Shown: in pieces, positions 1-7,808 of the stretch
Layout: every line of letters begins with the position of its first letter
Position numbering within the stretch: the first letter of the stretch is position 1
Assembly: GCA_963204905.1 (NCBI GenBank)
Contig: CAUJJN010000240.1
Coordinates: forward strand, 1 to 32,903
From: Pseudomonadota bacterium
Lineage (GTDB): Bacteria > Pseudomonadota > Alphaproteobacteria > Rhizobiales > Xanthobacteraceae
DNA: 32,903 nucleotides
Direction: 5' to 3'
Notes under the pieces: model-generated
The model's input: the letters and a program-made list of their open reading frames with translations, nothing else
Told to the model about the DNA's origin: nothing
Database searches by the model: none
Program-made: the position numbers and the translations under genes

Positions 1-1
1 C

Positions 2-253
2 GCGTCCAACTGGGTGGCAACCGGTGCAGCCCGCTTCAATCTGGAAAGCAACGCCGTCGATACCTACGCCGTAGGCTTTGGTTATGTCGACGACTGCTTC
101 ATCCTGGGCGTCAACTACGTCACCAACTACTCGTATTCATCTTACACGAGTGGCGTGGCGCCACAGCTTAGCCACGCTGTCATGCTGCAACTCGGATTGC
201 GGACCTTGGGTCAAACGACTGCGGGCTCCGGCACAGGAAACGGCGTCTACTAG
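2..253 (+). CDS. lptD: LPS-assembly protein LptD, C-terminal end (partial)
   Basis: Only the last 83 residues are in the window; the reading frame is open from base 2, so the gene starts upstream. LptD is the outer-membrane beta-barrel that inserts lipopolysaccharide into the outer leaflet, with LptE as plug. The visible part has alternating hydrophobic/polar beta-strands and the block DDCFILGVNYV, which corresponds to the conserved Cys-containing strand near the end of LptD, where E. coli has its disulfide-forming cysteines. The surA-like gene starts 77 bp downstream and pdxA and rsmA follow, the usual alphaproteobacterial order. The identification rests on the Cys strand and on gene order. 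I am fairly sure of the family but cannot judge the missing N-terminal part. Confidence 0.8.
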   Translation, partial: ASNWVATGAARFNLESNAVDTYAVGFGYVDDCFILGVNYVTNYSYSSYTSGVAPQLSHAVMLQLGLRTLGQTTAGSGTGNGVY

Positions 254-330
254 TCCGTGACGTGCATCCAGTTGCCGCCCCGCAACCGAATGGACCAACA
301 TTCTAGCCAGAAAGCTCGTCAACGCCGGAT

Positions 331-1260
331 ATGAAAACTTTTCCGCTTCGCCACTCACTCTTCACTCTGATCGCCATCGCCGCCTTTTCGGCCACATCCG
401 GGGTAGCGCCAGCACGCGCCCAGTCCGTCGCAGCGATGGTCAATGGCGAACCGATCACGAATTTCGATATCGATCAGCGCATGCGCCTGATGGCGATGTC
501 GAATCAGAAGAACAGCCGCAAGCAAACCCTGGACGAATTGATCGATGAAAAGATCAAGATCAGGGAAGCCAAGAAGTACGGAGTTGACCCCTCCGCCGCG
601 GACATCGACGGATCCTATGCCTCGATGGGACAGCGGATGCGGCTCTCGCCGGATCAGCTCACACAGGCGCTGGCGAGCAGAGGCATTCGTCCCGGAACAT
701 TGCGCAACCGAATCAAGGCGGAGATGGTATGGACCGCCCTCGTTCGTGGTCGCTTCAAGGACAGTCTCATGGTCACGGACAGAGCTGTCCGTTCGGCAGC
801 CGGCGGCGCCCCTGACGGGAAGAATGACAGCGGCAATTTTGAATATCAGATGCGCCCCGTTGTACTGGTCGTGCCACGCGGTTCCTCGGCGGCAACCGTC
901 GATATGCGGCGGAAAGAAGCGGAAACATTGCGAAGCCGCGTGCAAAGCTGCGACGACGCCAACACACTGTTTCGCTCGATGCGCAACGCCACGATCCGCG
1001 ACACCGTGGTCAAGACTTCGGCGGATTTGCCGCAATCGCTTCGCGAATTGCTGGACAAGACTCCCGTAGGTCACCTGACGGCCCCCGAGGTGACGCGACA
1101 AGGCATCGAGATGGTCGCGCTTTGCGCGCGTAAGCCGACCAGCGGCGACACGCCGGAGCAACGCCAGGTCCGTGAAAAGCTTTACGTGCAAAAATACGAA
1201 GCGCGATCCAAATCGTATCTTCAGGAAATTCGCAAGGCGGCGATGATCGAGTATCGCTAG
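331..1260 (+). CDS. surA: SurA-like periplasmic chaperone / peptidyl-prolyl isomerase
   Basis: A 309-residue secreted protein. Residues 1-30 form a signal peptide ending PARA before QSVAAMVNGEPITNFDI, the opening typical of the SurA N-terminal domain. A helical chaperone region follows to about residue 165, then one parvulin-like region (about 170-270), then a C-terminal helix. SurA escorts outer-membrane beta-barrel proteins, LptD among them, across the periplasm, which suits its place directly behind lptD. E. coli SurA has about 428 residues and two parvulin domains; here there is at most one, and it is weakly conserved, so isomerase activity is doubtful and a chaperone role more likely. 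The ATG at 331 has no clear Shine-Dalgarno sequence, so translation may depend on readthrough from lptD. Confidence 0.85.
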   Translation: MKTFPLRHSLFTLIAIAAFSATSGVAPARAQSVAAMVNGEPITNFDIDQRMRLMAMSNQKNSRKQTLDELIDEKIKIREAKKYGVDPSAADIDGSYASMGQRMRLSPDQLTQALASRGIRPGTLRNRIKAEMVWTALVRGRFKDSLMVTDRAVRSAAGGAPDGKNDSGNFEYQMRPVVLVVPRGSSAATVDMRRKEAETLRSRVQSCDDANTLFRSMRNATIRDTVVKTSADLPQSLRELLDKTPVGHLTAPEVTRQGIEMVALCARKPTSGDTPEQRQVREKLYVQKYEARSKSYLQEIRKAAMIEYR

Positions 1261-1400
1261 AGCGTCGCGCTGAGCTTGGAACGACGACGCGTTTGCGATC
1301 TTTCAGGTTGGAACGCGCACCGCTTGAAATCATACTGATCCGGCAGGGCCGACCATCGCGCCATGCCATTTCCCTATAGTAGCGAGAAGATTGTCTTCGG

Positions 1401-2423
1401 ATGGGCGTAGGCCGCGGATCGATGCAAAGACCTCTCGCGCTTACCATTGGCGAGCCCGCCGGCATAGGCCCGGATATCACCATTGCCGCGTGGCAACGAC
1501 GCGAGGAAAGCCAACTTCCGCCGTTCTACTTGCTGGGCAACGCCGAGTTTGTCCGCCAACGAGCACGGTCACTTGGTTTCAATATCGCTATCGCTGAAGT
1601 CGAGCCTGAAGACGCCGTCGACGCCTTCGCGCGAGCCCTGCCCGTCGTAAACATCGGCGAACCTCCCACCGCACGCCCCGGACGTCCTGACGCAACCAGT
1701 GCCCCGCTCGCGATCATGGCGATCCGCCGCGCTGTGACCGACGTTACACAGGGCTTGGCTGCGGCTGTCGTCACCAATCCGATTGCGAAAAGCGTCCTGT
1801 ACGATGCGGGTTTCGATCATCCCGGCCATACCGAATTTCTCGCTGAACTCGCAACACGCGACGGCGATGCGCCACTACCGGTAATGTTGCTTTGGTCGCC
1901 GACACTCGCCGTGGTCCCGGTAACGATACATGTGCCGCTGCGCGACGCGATCAAGCAATTGACAAGCGAGCTTATCGTCAACACGTCGCGCATCCTTGTC
2001 GCCGATCTGATCACGCGCTTTGGCATCACCCGGCCGCGTTTGGCTATCGCCGGCCTCAATCCACATGCCGGCGAAGGCGGTTCGCTTGGGCATGAGGATC
2101 AAGCCATCGTAGCGCCTGCGGTCACGACCCTGCGCGCCGAGGGCATCGATGCGCGCGGCCCGCTGCCGGCCGACACCATGTTTCACGCCGCAGCGCGCCA
2201 GACTTACGACTGCGCGGTCTGCATGTATCACGATCAGGCTCTGATCCCGATCAAGACACTGGCGTTCGACGAGGGTGTCAATGTCACGCTAGGCCTGCCT
2301 TTTATCCGGACATCGCCAGATCATGGCACGGCTTTCGATATCGCCGGGACGGGGCGCGCCAATCCGTCCAGCTTGATCGCAGCGCTTCGGCTCGCCGCGC
2401 GTATGGCGGCAGCGCAAGGATGA
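1401..2423 (+). CDS. pdxA: 4-hydroxythreonine-4-phosphate dehydrogenase PdxA
   Basis: PdxA oxidises 4-phosphohydroxy-L-threonine with NAD(P)+ in the DXP-dependent pathway to pyridoxal 5'-phosphate. The protein has 340 residues, normal for the family. It opens with [15 protein letters not shown], the family signature. The three divalent-metal histidines are visible: H143 in [10 protein letters not shown]222 in NPHAGEGG and H277 in YHDQALIP. The C-terminal [16 protein letters not shown] block is also typical. The ATG at 1401 is used here; an in-frame ATG at 1422 sits closer to the conserved start and is a real alternative. The gene overlaps rsmA by 4 bp (ATGA), so the two are probably translationally coupled, as in many proteobacteria. 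Confidence 0.96.
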   Translation: MGVGRGSMQRPLALTIGEPAGIGPDITIAAWQRREESQLPPFYLLGNAEFVRQRARSLGFNIAIAEVEPEDAVDAFARALPVVNIGEPPTARPGRPDATSAPLAIMAIRRAVTDVTQGLAAAVVTNPIAKSVLYDAGFDHPGHTEFLAELATRDGDAPLPVMLLWSPTLAVVPVTIHVPLRDAIKQLTSELIVNTSRILVADLITRFGITRPRLAIAGLNPHAGEGGSLGHEDQAIVAPAVTTLRAEGIDARGPLPADTMFHAAARQTYDCAVCMYHDQALIPIKTLAFDEGVNVTLGLPFIRTSPDHGTAFDIAGTGRANPSSLIAALRLAARMAAAQG

Positions 2424-3280
2424 GTGCGATCGACGATCTGCCGCCGCTGCGTGACGTGATCAAACGTCATCAATTGTCGGCACGCAAATCGCTCGGCCAA
2501 AACTTCCTGCTCGATTTGAATCTCACCGCGAAAATCGCGCGCGCGGCCGGACCGCTTGAAAACTCGACTGTCATCGAGATTGGTCCGGGCCCCGGCGGGC
2601 TCACACGTGCGCTGCTCGCGATCGGCGCCAGGCGCGTCATCGCCATCGAGCGCGACGAGCGTGCGCTGGGGCCGTTGGAGGAGATCGCGGCGCATTACCC
2701 GGGACGGCTGGAGATCATCTGCGCGGATGCCATGACCTTCGATCCGCGACCGTTGCTGGGCGATGAGCGCGCGAAAATCGTCGCGAACCTGCCCTACAAC
2801 ATCGCCACGGCGCTTCTCGTCGGCTGGCTGTCCATCGAACCATGGCCTCCGTGGTACGATGCGATGGTCCTGATGTTTCAGCGCGAGGTGGCCGAGCGCA
2901 TCGTCGCGCACGATAACGATGACGCCTATGGGCGACTGGCGGTGCTTGCCAACTGGCGCGCCGAAACCAGAATACTGTTCGACATTTCGCCCGCCGCCTT
3001 TGTCCCGCCTCCGAAGGTGACCTCATCGGTGGTTCGGCTGCTGCCGCGCCCGAACCCTCTCCTGTGCGACAGGAAGATGCTGGAGCAGGTTGCCGCGGCC
3101 GCTTTTGGGCAGCGCCGCAAAATGATCCGGCAAAGCCTCAAATCGCTAGGCGTCACGCCGGAGCGGCTCGCCGCAGCAGCGGCTCTCGATCCCACCCGGC
3201 GCGCAGAAACCGTTCCTCTGGAGGGCTTTGTTGCCATGGCGTGCGAATTGGCCAATATTCGAGCCGAAAATCCCAATTGA
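2420..3280 (+). CDS. rsmA: 16S rRNA (adenine(1518)-N6/adenine(1519)-N6)-dimethyltransferase RsmA (KsgA)
   Basis: RsmA dimethylates the two adjacent adenines in the 3'-terminal hairpin of 16S rRNA late in 30S assembly; its loss gives kasugamycin resistance. The 286-residue protein shows the LGQNF block at residues 25-29, the SAM-binding motif [10 protein letters not shown] from residue 53, acidic E77 in the second SAM motif, and the catalytic NLPY motif at residues 123-126. The C-terminal helical domain contains [13 protein letters not shown]. All family landmarks are present and the length is normal. The start ATG lies inside the pdxA stop region, giving a 4-bp overlap. The next gene follows after 17 bp with its own ribosome-binding site. 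Confidence 0.97.
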   Translation: MSAIDDLPPLRDVIKRHQLSARKSLGQNFLLDLNLTAKIARAAGPLENSTVIEIGPGPGGLTRALLAIGARRVIAIERDERALGPLEEIAAHYPGRLEIICADAMTFDPRPLLGDERAKIVANLPYNIATALLVGWLSIEPWPPWYDAMVLMFQREVAERIVAHDNDDAYGRLAVLANWRAETRILFDISPAAFVPPPKVTSSVVRLLPRPNPLLCDRKMLEQVAAAAFGQRRKMIRQSLKSLGVTPERLAAAAALDPTRRAETVPLEGFVAMACELANIRAENPN

Positions 3281-3297
3281 TCTGAGGAGAAAACGCG

Positions 3298-4356
3298 ATG
3301 GCGCAAATGTTTCGTCAATCACTGGTCAAGTTCGATGCGCCATTGTGCGAAACCATTGTCGAGACCCCTAAACCGCAAGGCCGCGAGGTGCTGGTCCGGA
3401 TTGAGCGCTGCGGACTTTGCCATTCCGACCTGCATATCCAGGATGGCTATGCCGATGTCGGCAACGGCAAGCGGCTTGACACCACACGTGGTATGACGCT
3501 GCCGTTCACGCTCGGCCATGAGATCGCCGGCGTCGTCGACGAAGTCGGCCCGGACGTACCGCCCGACCTGATCGGCAGGAAGTATGCCGTCTTTCCGTGG
3601 ATCGGCTGCGGCAAATGCCAGGATTGCCTCAACGGCGACGAGAACCTCTGCGCCCGGCATCGCTTCATGGGTGTTTCCATCGATGGTGGCTTCGCCACCC
3701 ACGTCCTGGTCCCGGACGCCAAATACCTGCTCGAATACGATCCTCTCCCGATCAATCTCGCAGCGACACTGATGTGCTCCGGCGTGACTGCTTACGGCGC
3801 CCTGAAGCGGCTGGTCGATCGTCCGCACCAGCGTAATCTCCTTCTTATCGGCTTGGGCGGCGTCGGCATGATGGGCCTCGCCTTTGCCAAGACCATGTTC
3901 AAGCAGAACATCGCCGTCGCGGACCTGAGCGCCGCCGCTCGGGAAACGGCACTCAAGAACGGCGCCGCCGTCGCCTATGATCCGTCCGAACCGGATGTGG
4001 TGAAACGGATGCTGAAAGAGAGCGGTGGCGGCTTCGATGGCATCGTCGATTTCGCCGGCAACGAGAAGTCGATGGGCCTCGCGGTCTCGGCGGTGGCGCG
4101 CGGCGGCAAGATCGTGATCTCGGGGCTGATGGGGGGAAATTTCAGCCTGCCCATGGTGCAATGGATCTACAAGCGCATGACCATCGAGGGCTTCATGGTC
4201 GGCACCTTGGCGGAAGCCAAGGAACTCATGGCACTGGCGCGCGCAGGGAAGATTCAGCCGCCACCGATCAAGGAAGAGCCGATGCGCGATGTCCAGAAAT
4301 GGATCGATGAACTGCGTGCCGGCAAGGTTGTCGGCCGCATCATGCTTTGCAACTGA
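3298..4356 (+). CDS. Zinc-dependent medium-chain alcohol dehydrogenase
   Basis: A 352-residue MDR-superfamily alcohol dehydrogenase. The catalytic zinc ligands are C41 (in CGLCHSD) and H74 (GHEIAG, with E75), with a third probable cysteine in LMCSGVTAYGAL. The structural zinc lobe has C104, C107, C110 and C118. The Rossmann NAD(P)-binding glycine motif GLGGVGMMG lies near residue 187. It should interconvert an alcohol and an aldehyde or ketone in the cytoplasm; the substrate cannot be read from sequence. A strong ribosome-binding site (GAGGAGAAAA) precedes the ATG. It lies 17 bp after rsmA on the same strand but is not part of the usual lptD-surA-pdxA-rsmA set, so co-transcription may be incidental. 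No terminator was recognised after it. Confidence 0.9.
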   Translation: MAQMFRQSLVKFDAPLCETIVETPKPQGREVLVRIERCGLCHSDLHIQDGYADVGNGKRLDTTRGMTLPFTLGHEIAGVVDEVGPDVPPDLIGRKYAVFPWIGCGKCQDCLNGDENLCARHRFMGVSIDGGFATHVLVPDAKYLLEYDPLPINLAATLMCSGVTAYGALKRLVDRPHQRNLLLIGLGGVGMMGLAFAKTMFKQNIAVADLSAAARETALKNGAAVAYDPSEPDVVKRMLKESGGGFDGIVDFAGNEKSMGLAVSAVARGGKIVISGLMGGNFSLPMVQWIYKRMTIEGFMVGTLAEAKELMALARAGKIQPPPIKEEPMRDVQKWIDELRAGKVVGRIMLCN

Positions 4357-4551
4357 CCGGACGCCTCAGCTTCCGCGCATCCAACAATGGCAGGTTGCGG
4401 GCGCGGAGCCCGCAACAGCTCCCTGTGTCGACGTGAAGACACCCCTGCGGGATCGAACCGCGCGAACGGTTCAACTTACCACCTCACCGGCCCTTTCCTC
4501 GCTCCATCATCTGCTGCTAACCTGTGGAGATTGCCGCCGGACCATACTGCC

Positions 4552-5919
4552 ATGCCGACGCCTGTTTTTTCCGTTGCGAAGTTTTTCATCGCACTGGTTG
4601 CCGCACTCGTCCTGCTCACCGTGGACGCCTCTGCGGAAAAGCGCGTCGCGCTCATCATCGGCAACTCGGCCTACGCAAATGTCACGCGGCTCGACAATCC
4701 GAAGAACGACGCCCGGCTGATGGCCGATACGCTTCGCTCGCTTGGCTTCCAGTTGGTCGGCGACGCAGCTCAGCTGGATCTCGAAAAACCAGCGCTGGAT
4801 CGGGCCGTGCAATCCTTCGGGCAGCAGATCCAGGGTGCCGACGTAGCATTGTTCTACTATGCCGGTCACGGTGTACAGGTCGCCGGTTCAAACTATCTGG
4901 TCCCCGTCAACGCCAATCCGACCCGTGAAGCCGATGTCGATTTCCAGATGGTCGACGTCAATTTGGTATTGCGGCAGATGCAGGGATCGGGAACGCGGCT
5001 GAATCTTGTCATTCTCGATGCCTGCCGTAACAATCCCTTCGGCGGCCGCGGTCTGCGCGCCTCCGAGGGCGGCCTTGCGCAAATGCGGGCCCCGGAAGGC
5101 ACGTTGATCTCCTATGCAACGCAGCCCGGCAGCGTGGCGCAGGACGGCACCGATGGGCACAGTCCCTACACCAGAGCGCTGGCGACCACGGTTCGGAGAG
5201 CGGGGCTCGATATTTTCCAGACCTTCAATCAGGTCGGGCTCGCCGTGAAGCGCTCGACCGGCGGCTCGCAACAACCATGGGTTTCGTCGTCGCCGATCGA
5301 TGGTGCTTTTTATTTTGTCCCACCCACTGCCCCCACGGCGCTCCCGCCGCCCCAACCGTCACAACAGGAAACACGCCTGACGCCCCCTCCGCGCCTCAAT
5401 GACGACGCCAAGGCGATCACCGACCCGGCGCGGCTTCAGGAAATCAGCGAACGGCTCTACGAACTGAATTTTGACCCCGAAACCCCGACCGGAAAGCCCG
5501 CGACCAAGGTCGCGATCCGCGAATTCCAATCCGTCAACGAACTGCCGCAGACAGGCGAAGCGACCGAGGGACTTCTCCGTCGTCTCCGCGAAACCAAGTA
5601 CGTCGGCCCATGGGGTTCTATCGTCTACGGTGAGGACAGCGGGAAATGGGGGCTGTCGTGGGGCCACATGTCGCGCAAGGAAGCCGTCGCGGATGCGCGC
5701 GCCAAATGCGGCAGTTCGAAATGCCCTATCGAACTCAGCTTCTACGGCAAGACCTGTGGCGCTTTCGCGGCTTCCGGCCGACAATGGTCTCTGATGGCGC
5801 GCGACAATATCGACAAAGCCAAGCTGGCATCGCTCGACGCGTGCGGCAAATCCGGAAAAGCTTGTAACATCATCGGCGCCGTTTGCGCGGACGGCTCCGG
5901 CCTCCCTGATCAACGATAG
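4552..5919 (+). CDS. Secreted caspase-fold peptidase with PG-binding-like and DUF4189 regions
   Basis: A 455-residue protein of modular build. Residues 1-28 are a signal peptide ending DASA. A caspase/metacaspase-like (clan CD, C14) domain runs from RVALIIGNSAY at about 31 to about 250, with the catalytic dyad visible as H106 in YYAGHG and C158 in LDACRNNP. A Pro/Gln-rich linker follows, then a segment at about 293-345 (AIREFQSVNELPQTGEAT) resembling a peptidoglycan-binding domain 1 repeat. The Cys-rich end from W354 matches DUF4189. It is predicted to be a periplasmic or exported cysteine peptidase, probably Arg/Lys-specific as in metacaspases (inference). The ATG at 4552 is chosen because the signal peptide starts there; the frame stays open to an ATG at 4387, which would bury the signal. 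Two small secreted paralogues follow 14 bp downstream, suggesting one unit. Confidence 0.85.
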   Translation: MPTPVFSVAKFFIALVAALVLLTVDASAEKRVALIIGNSAYANVTRLDNPKNDARLMADTLRSLGFQLVGDAAQLDLEKPALDRAVQSFGQQIQGADVALFYYAGHGVQVAGSNYLVPVNANPTREADVDFQMVDVNLVLRQMQGSGTRLNLVILDACRNNPFGGRGLRASEGGLAQMRAPEGTLISYATQPGSVAQDGTDGHSPYTRALATTVRRAGLDIFQTFNQVGLAVKRSTGGSQQPWVSSSPIDGAFYFVPPTAPTALPPPQPSQQETRLTPPPRLNDDAKAITDPARLQEISERLYELNFDPETPTGKPATKVAIREFQSVNELPQTGEATEGLLRRLRETKYVGPWGSIVYGEDSGKWGLSWGHMSRKEAVADARAKCGSSKCPIELSFYGKTCGAFAASGRQWSLMARDNIDKAKLASLDACGKSGKACNIIGAVCADGSGLPDQR

Positions 5920-5933
5920 CAAGGCTCACCGGA

Positions 5934-6482
5934 ATGAATGCATCTCGCGATCTGCCCTCGATTATGACCGCGGCCTGTGCTGCATTCCTTTGTCTTGCGC
6001 CAATGTCATCATCGGCATCGTCGATCACATCATTTGAGGCTGCGACGCCCCGGCCGGCTCAACAACTGCGAATTGCACAATCCGGCAGTATGGGCGGCAC
6101 CATCGGCAACCGCGAAAAGTCGCTTTCGGGGACTCGCGATGTCGATAACGAGCGTCCAGCACAACACAGCAAGCCGAAAAGAAGCCAACGAGAGACCCCG
6201 ACCCGACGGAGCGGCGGCGGGGGCAACTTCGATGGCGTATGGACCGTGATTTCCAGAGGCTGTAGCGGCGCAGGCACGGGCTCGATCACTATCGCAGGCG
6301 GACGTATCGTTGGACAGGGCGTCAGCGGTTCGATCAGCGCCAATGGAGCCATCCGCTCCGTGGCCAATCTCGGCAACGGAGGCGTTTCGATCGGTTCGGG
6401 CCATGCTCGTGGCCGCACCGCATCCGGTGTTTATCGGCAGACCGACGGATGCAGCGGACGCTTCACCGCAGTGAAAAATTAG
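5934..6482 (+). CDS. Secreted hypothetical protein, first of a tandem paralogue pair
   Basis: A 182-residue protein of unknown function. The N-terminus (to about residue 30) has a hydrophobic stretch ending SSSAS, consistent with a signal peptide. Residues 49-66 are QSGSMGGTIGNREKSLSG, almost identical in the next gene. A basic, Ser/Arg/Gly-rich linker leads to a compact domain from N98 to the end: FDGVW opening, repeated small-residue beta-strand-like segments (GQGVSGSISANGAI), and closing TDGCSGRF. C110 and C173 could form a disulfide. It begins 14 bp after the caspase-fold gene on the same strand and is probably co-transcribed. I do not recognise a named family. A role as partner, substrate or inhibitor of the caspase is inference from position only. 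Confidence 0.8.
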   Translation: MNASRDLPSIMTAACAAFLCLAPMSSSASSITSFEAATPRPAQQLRIAQSGSMGGTIGNREKSLSGTRDVDNERPAQHSKPKRSQRETPTRRSGGGGNFDGVWTVISRGCSGAGTGSITIAGGRIVGQGVSGSISANGAIRSVANLGNGGVSIGSGHARGRTASGVYRQTDGCSGRFTAVKN

Positions 6483-6557
6483 CATTGCCCGCACCAGATA
6501 ATGCAGCCTTTTCCGACTCTATAACGCAATCGCAAACATGGCTTGGAATCATTGCCA

Positions 6558-7121
6558 ATGAATCGCCCCCACTTCGCTGCTCTCGCTACGCTTGTCACGG
6601 CAACTTCCCTGCTGTTGGCCGCCGACACAGGAGCCTATGCTGCGCGAGTTGACGTATCCCGTTCCGCGCAAAAGGATGTGCGTTTGCCGGCGCAAGTACT
6701 TGCGCAATCCGGCAGCATGGGTGGAACCATCGGCAATCGCGAAAAATCGCTTTCGGGATCGCGCGAAGCCACCCCGGAGCGCCCAGCCCGACAGAGCAAG
6801 CCGAAAGAAAGCCGCAGGCCCGCCGCTTCATCTGGCAGCCGCGGAGGCGGCGGAGGCGGCTCCTTTGACGGCACATGGTCGCTTTCAAGCGCCGGCACCA
6901 ATTGCTCCGACACTTTCCGCGAAACCGTTACTGTCAGCGGGCGAACGATGACCGGCGCTTACGGCAGCGCCACGATCAGCGCCAACGGAGCGATCTCCGG
7001 CAGCGGCAACTACAACGGCATCGGCGTCACCAGTCAGGGGCGTCTGTCGGGCCGCAGCGGCTCGGGGACGTTCCAGCGCACCGACGGCTGTCATGGCCGC
7101 TGGGTCGGCACCAAGCAGTAA
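6558..7121 (+). CDS. Secreted hypothetical protein, second of a tandem paralogue pair
   Basis: A 187-residue protein clearly paralogous to its upstream neighbour. A signal peptide is likely within residues 1-29 (hydrophobic core LATLVTATSLLLA, then AYAA). Q50-G67 repeats the QSGSMGGTIGNREKSLSG motif without change. A basic linker with a run of seven glycines broken by one serine leads to a C-terminal domain starting SFDGTW and ending QRTDGCHGRWVG; one cysteine near its start and C178 match the pair in the first paralogue. The ATG at 6558 is chosen because the signal peptide begins there; a TTG at 6543 is in frame but adds nothing recognisable. The stop lies 21 bp from the end of the convergent gmk gene. 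Function is unknown; duplication and linkage to the caspase gene are the only clues. Confidence 0.8.
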   Translation: MNRPHFAALATLVTATSLLLAADTGAYAARVDVSRSAQKDVRLPAQVLAQSGSMGGTIGNREKSLSGSREATPERPARQSKPKESRRPAASSGSRGGGGGGSFDGTWSLSSAGTNCSDTFRETVTVSGRTMTGAYGSATISANGAISGSGNYNGIGVTSQGRLSGRSGSGTFQRTDGCHGRWVGTKQ

Positions 7122-7142
7122 CCGACGCCGACAATACAAGCC

Positions 7143-7805
7143 TCAGCGTTCGAGCTGTTTCTGCAACTCACGAACAAATGCTGTCAAACCCGTGCGGCGT
7201 TCGCGTTTGAGTCGCTCCGCCTTCAGAATCGATTGAATTTCGGCGAAGGCCTGCTCAACCTGATGGTTGACGACGATATAGTCGTACTCCGCCCAATGGC
7301 TCATCTCGTGTGCCGCGCGGCTCATGCGTCCGCGAATGACGTCATCGGAGTCCTGCGCACGCGTGTGCAGCCGCTTCTCCAGATCTTGCGCAGAAGGTGG
7401 CAAGATGAAAACGCTGACTACATCCTTTCCCGCTTTCTCGCGGAGTTGCTGCGTACCCTGCCAATCGATATCGAACAGCACGTCCTGACCGCTCGCCAGC
7501 GCCGCTTCGACCGCCACGCGCGGCGTACCGTATCCATTGTCGAATACGGTCGCCCATTCAAGCAACTCGCCATCATGAGCCATTCTTTGGAAGCGAGACT
7601 GATCGACAAAGTAGTAGTCGTGTCCCTCGCGCTCACCCGGCCGCATCGCCCGCGTGGTCACCGAGACGGACATCCGTAGACCAGCGACACGCTCGATCAA
7701 CAGGCGCGACAACGTGGTTTTGCCCGCTCCCGATGGCGACGATAGCACAAACATGAGGCCGCGCCGCTCGACGCTATCGGCTCCGTGGTCACCCGCGCCC
7801 GCCAT
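7143..7805 (-). CDS. gmk: Guanylate kinase
   Basis: Gmk phosphorylates GMP to GDP with ATP, an essential step of guanine nucleotide supply. The 220-residue protein has the P-loop SSPSGAGKTTLSRLL with K29, the GMP-binding stretch TTRAMRPGEREGHDYYFV, then EWATVFDNGYGTP, and the DIDWQGTQQL block (Walker B region). The length is normal with a short N-terminal extension before MFVLSSPSG; the M18 of that motif could be an alternative start. It follows yicC with a 3-bp gap on the same strand, the usual yicC-gmk pairing, and closes the long minus-strand run starting at fabD. Confidence 0.97.
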   Translation of the reverse strand: MAGAGDHGADSVERRGLMFVLSSPSGAGKTTLSRLLIERVAGLRMSVSVTTRAMRPGEREGHDYYFVDQSRFQRMAHDGELLEWATVFDNGYGTPRVAVEAALASGQDVLFDIDWQGTQQLREKAGKDVVSVFILPPSAQDLEKRLHTRAQDSDDVIRGRMSRAAHEMSHWAEYDYIVVNHQVEQAFAEIQSILKAERLKRERRTGLTAFVRELQKQLER

Positions 7806-7808
7806 CGA

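Noticed and set aside
355..1191. A 278-codon open frame on the minus strand opposite surA.
   Set aside because: It is His/Arg/Gly-rich with no family signature, no ribosome-binding site and complete overlap with a gene that has a clear signal peptide and fold. It is a GC-rich shadow.
3319..4161. A 280-codon minus-strand frame opposite the alcohol dehydrogenase.
   Set aside because: The plus-strand gene has all zinc ligands and a strong ribosome-binding site; the minus-strand text has no recognisable motif.
4436..4475. GGATCGAACCGCG, which on the minus strand resembles a tRNA T-arm.
   Set aside because: The T-stem would have only four good pairs, no matching acceptor 5' strand lies 60-70 nt away, and no anticodon arm could be drawn.
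4387..4551. In-frame extension of the caspase gene to an ATG at 4387.
   Set aside because: It would place the signal peptide at residue 56 and adds Arg/Cys-rich residues with no similarity to the family.
7122..7142. A terminator expected between the convergent second paralogue and gmk.
   Set aside because: Only 21 bp separate the stops, and no hairpin with a T-run could be drawn on either strand.
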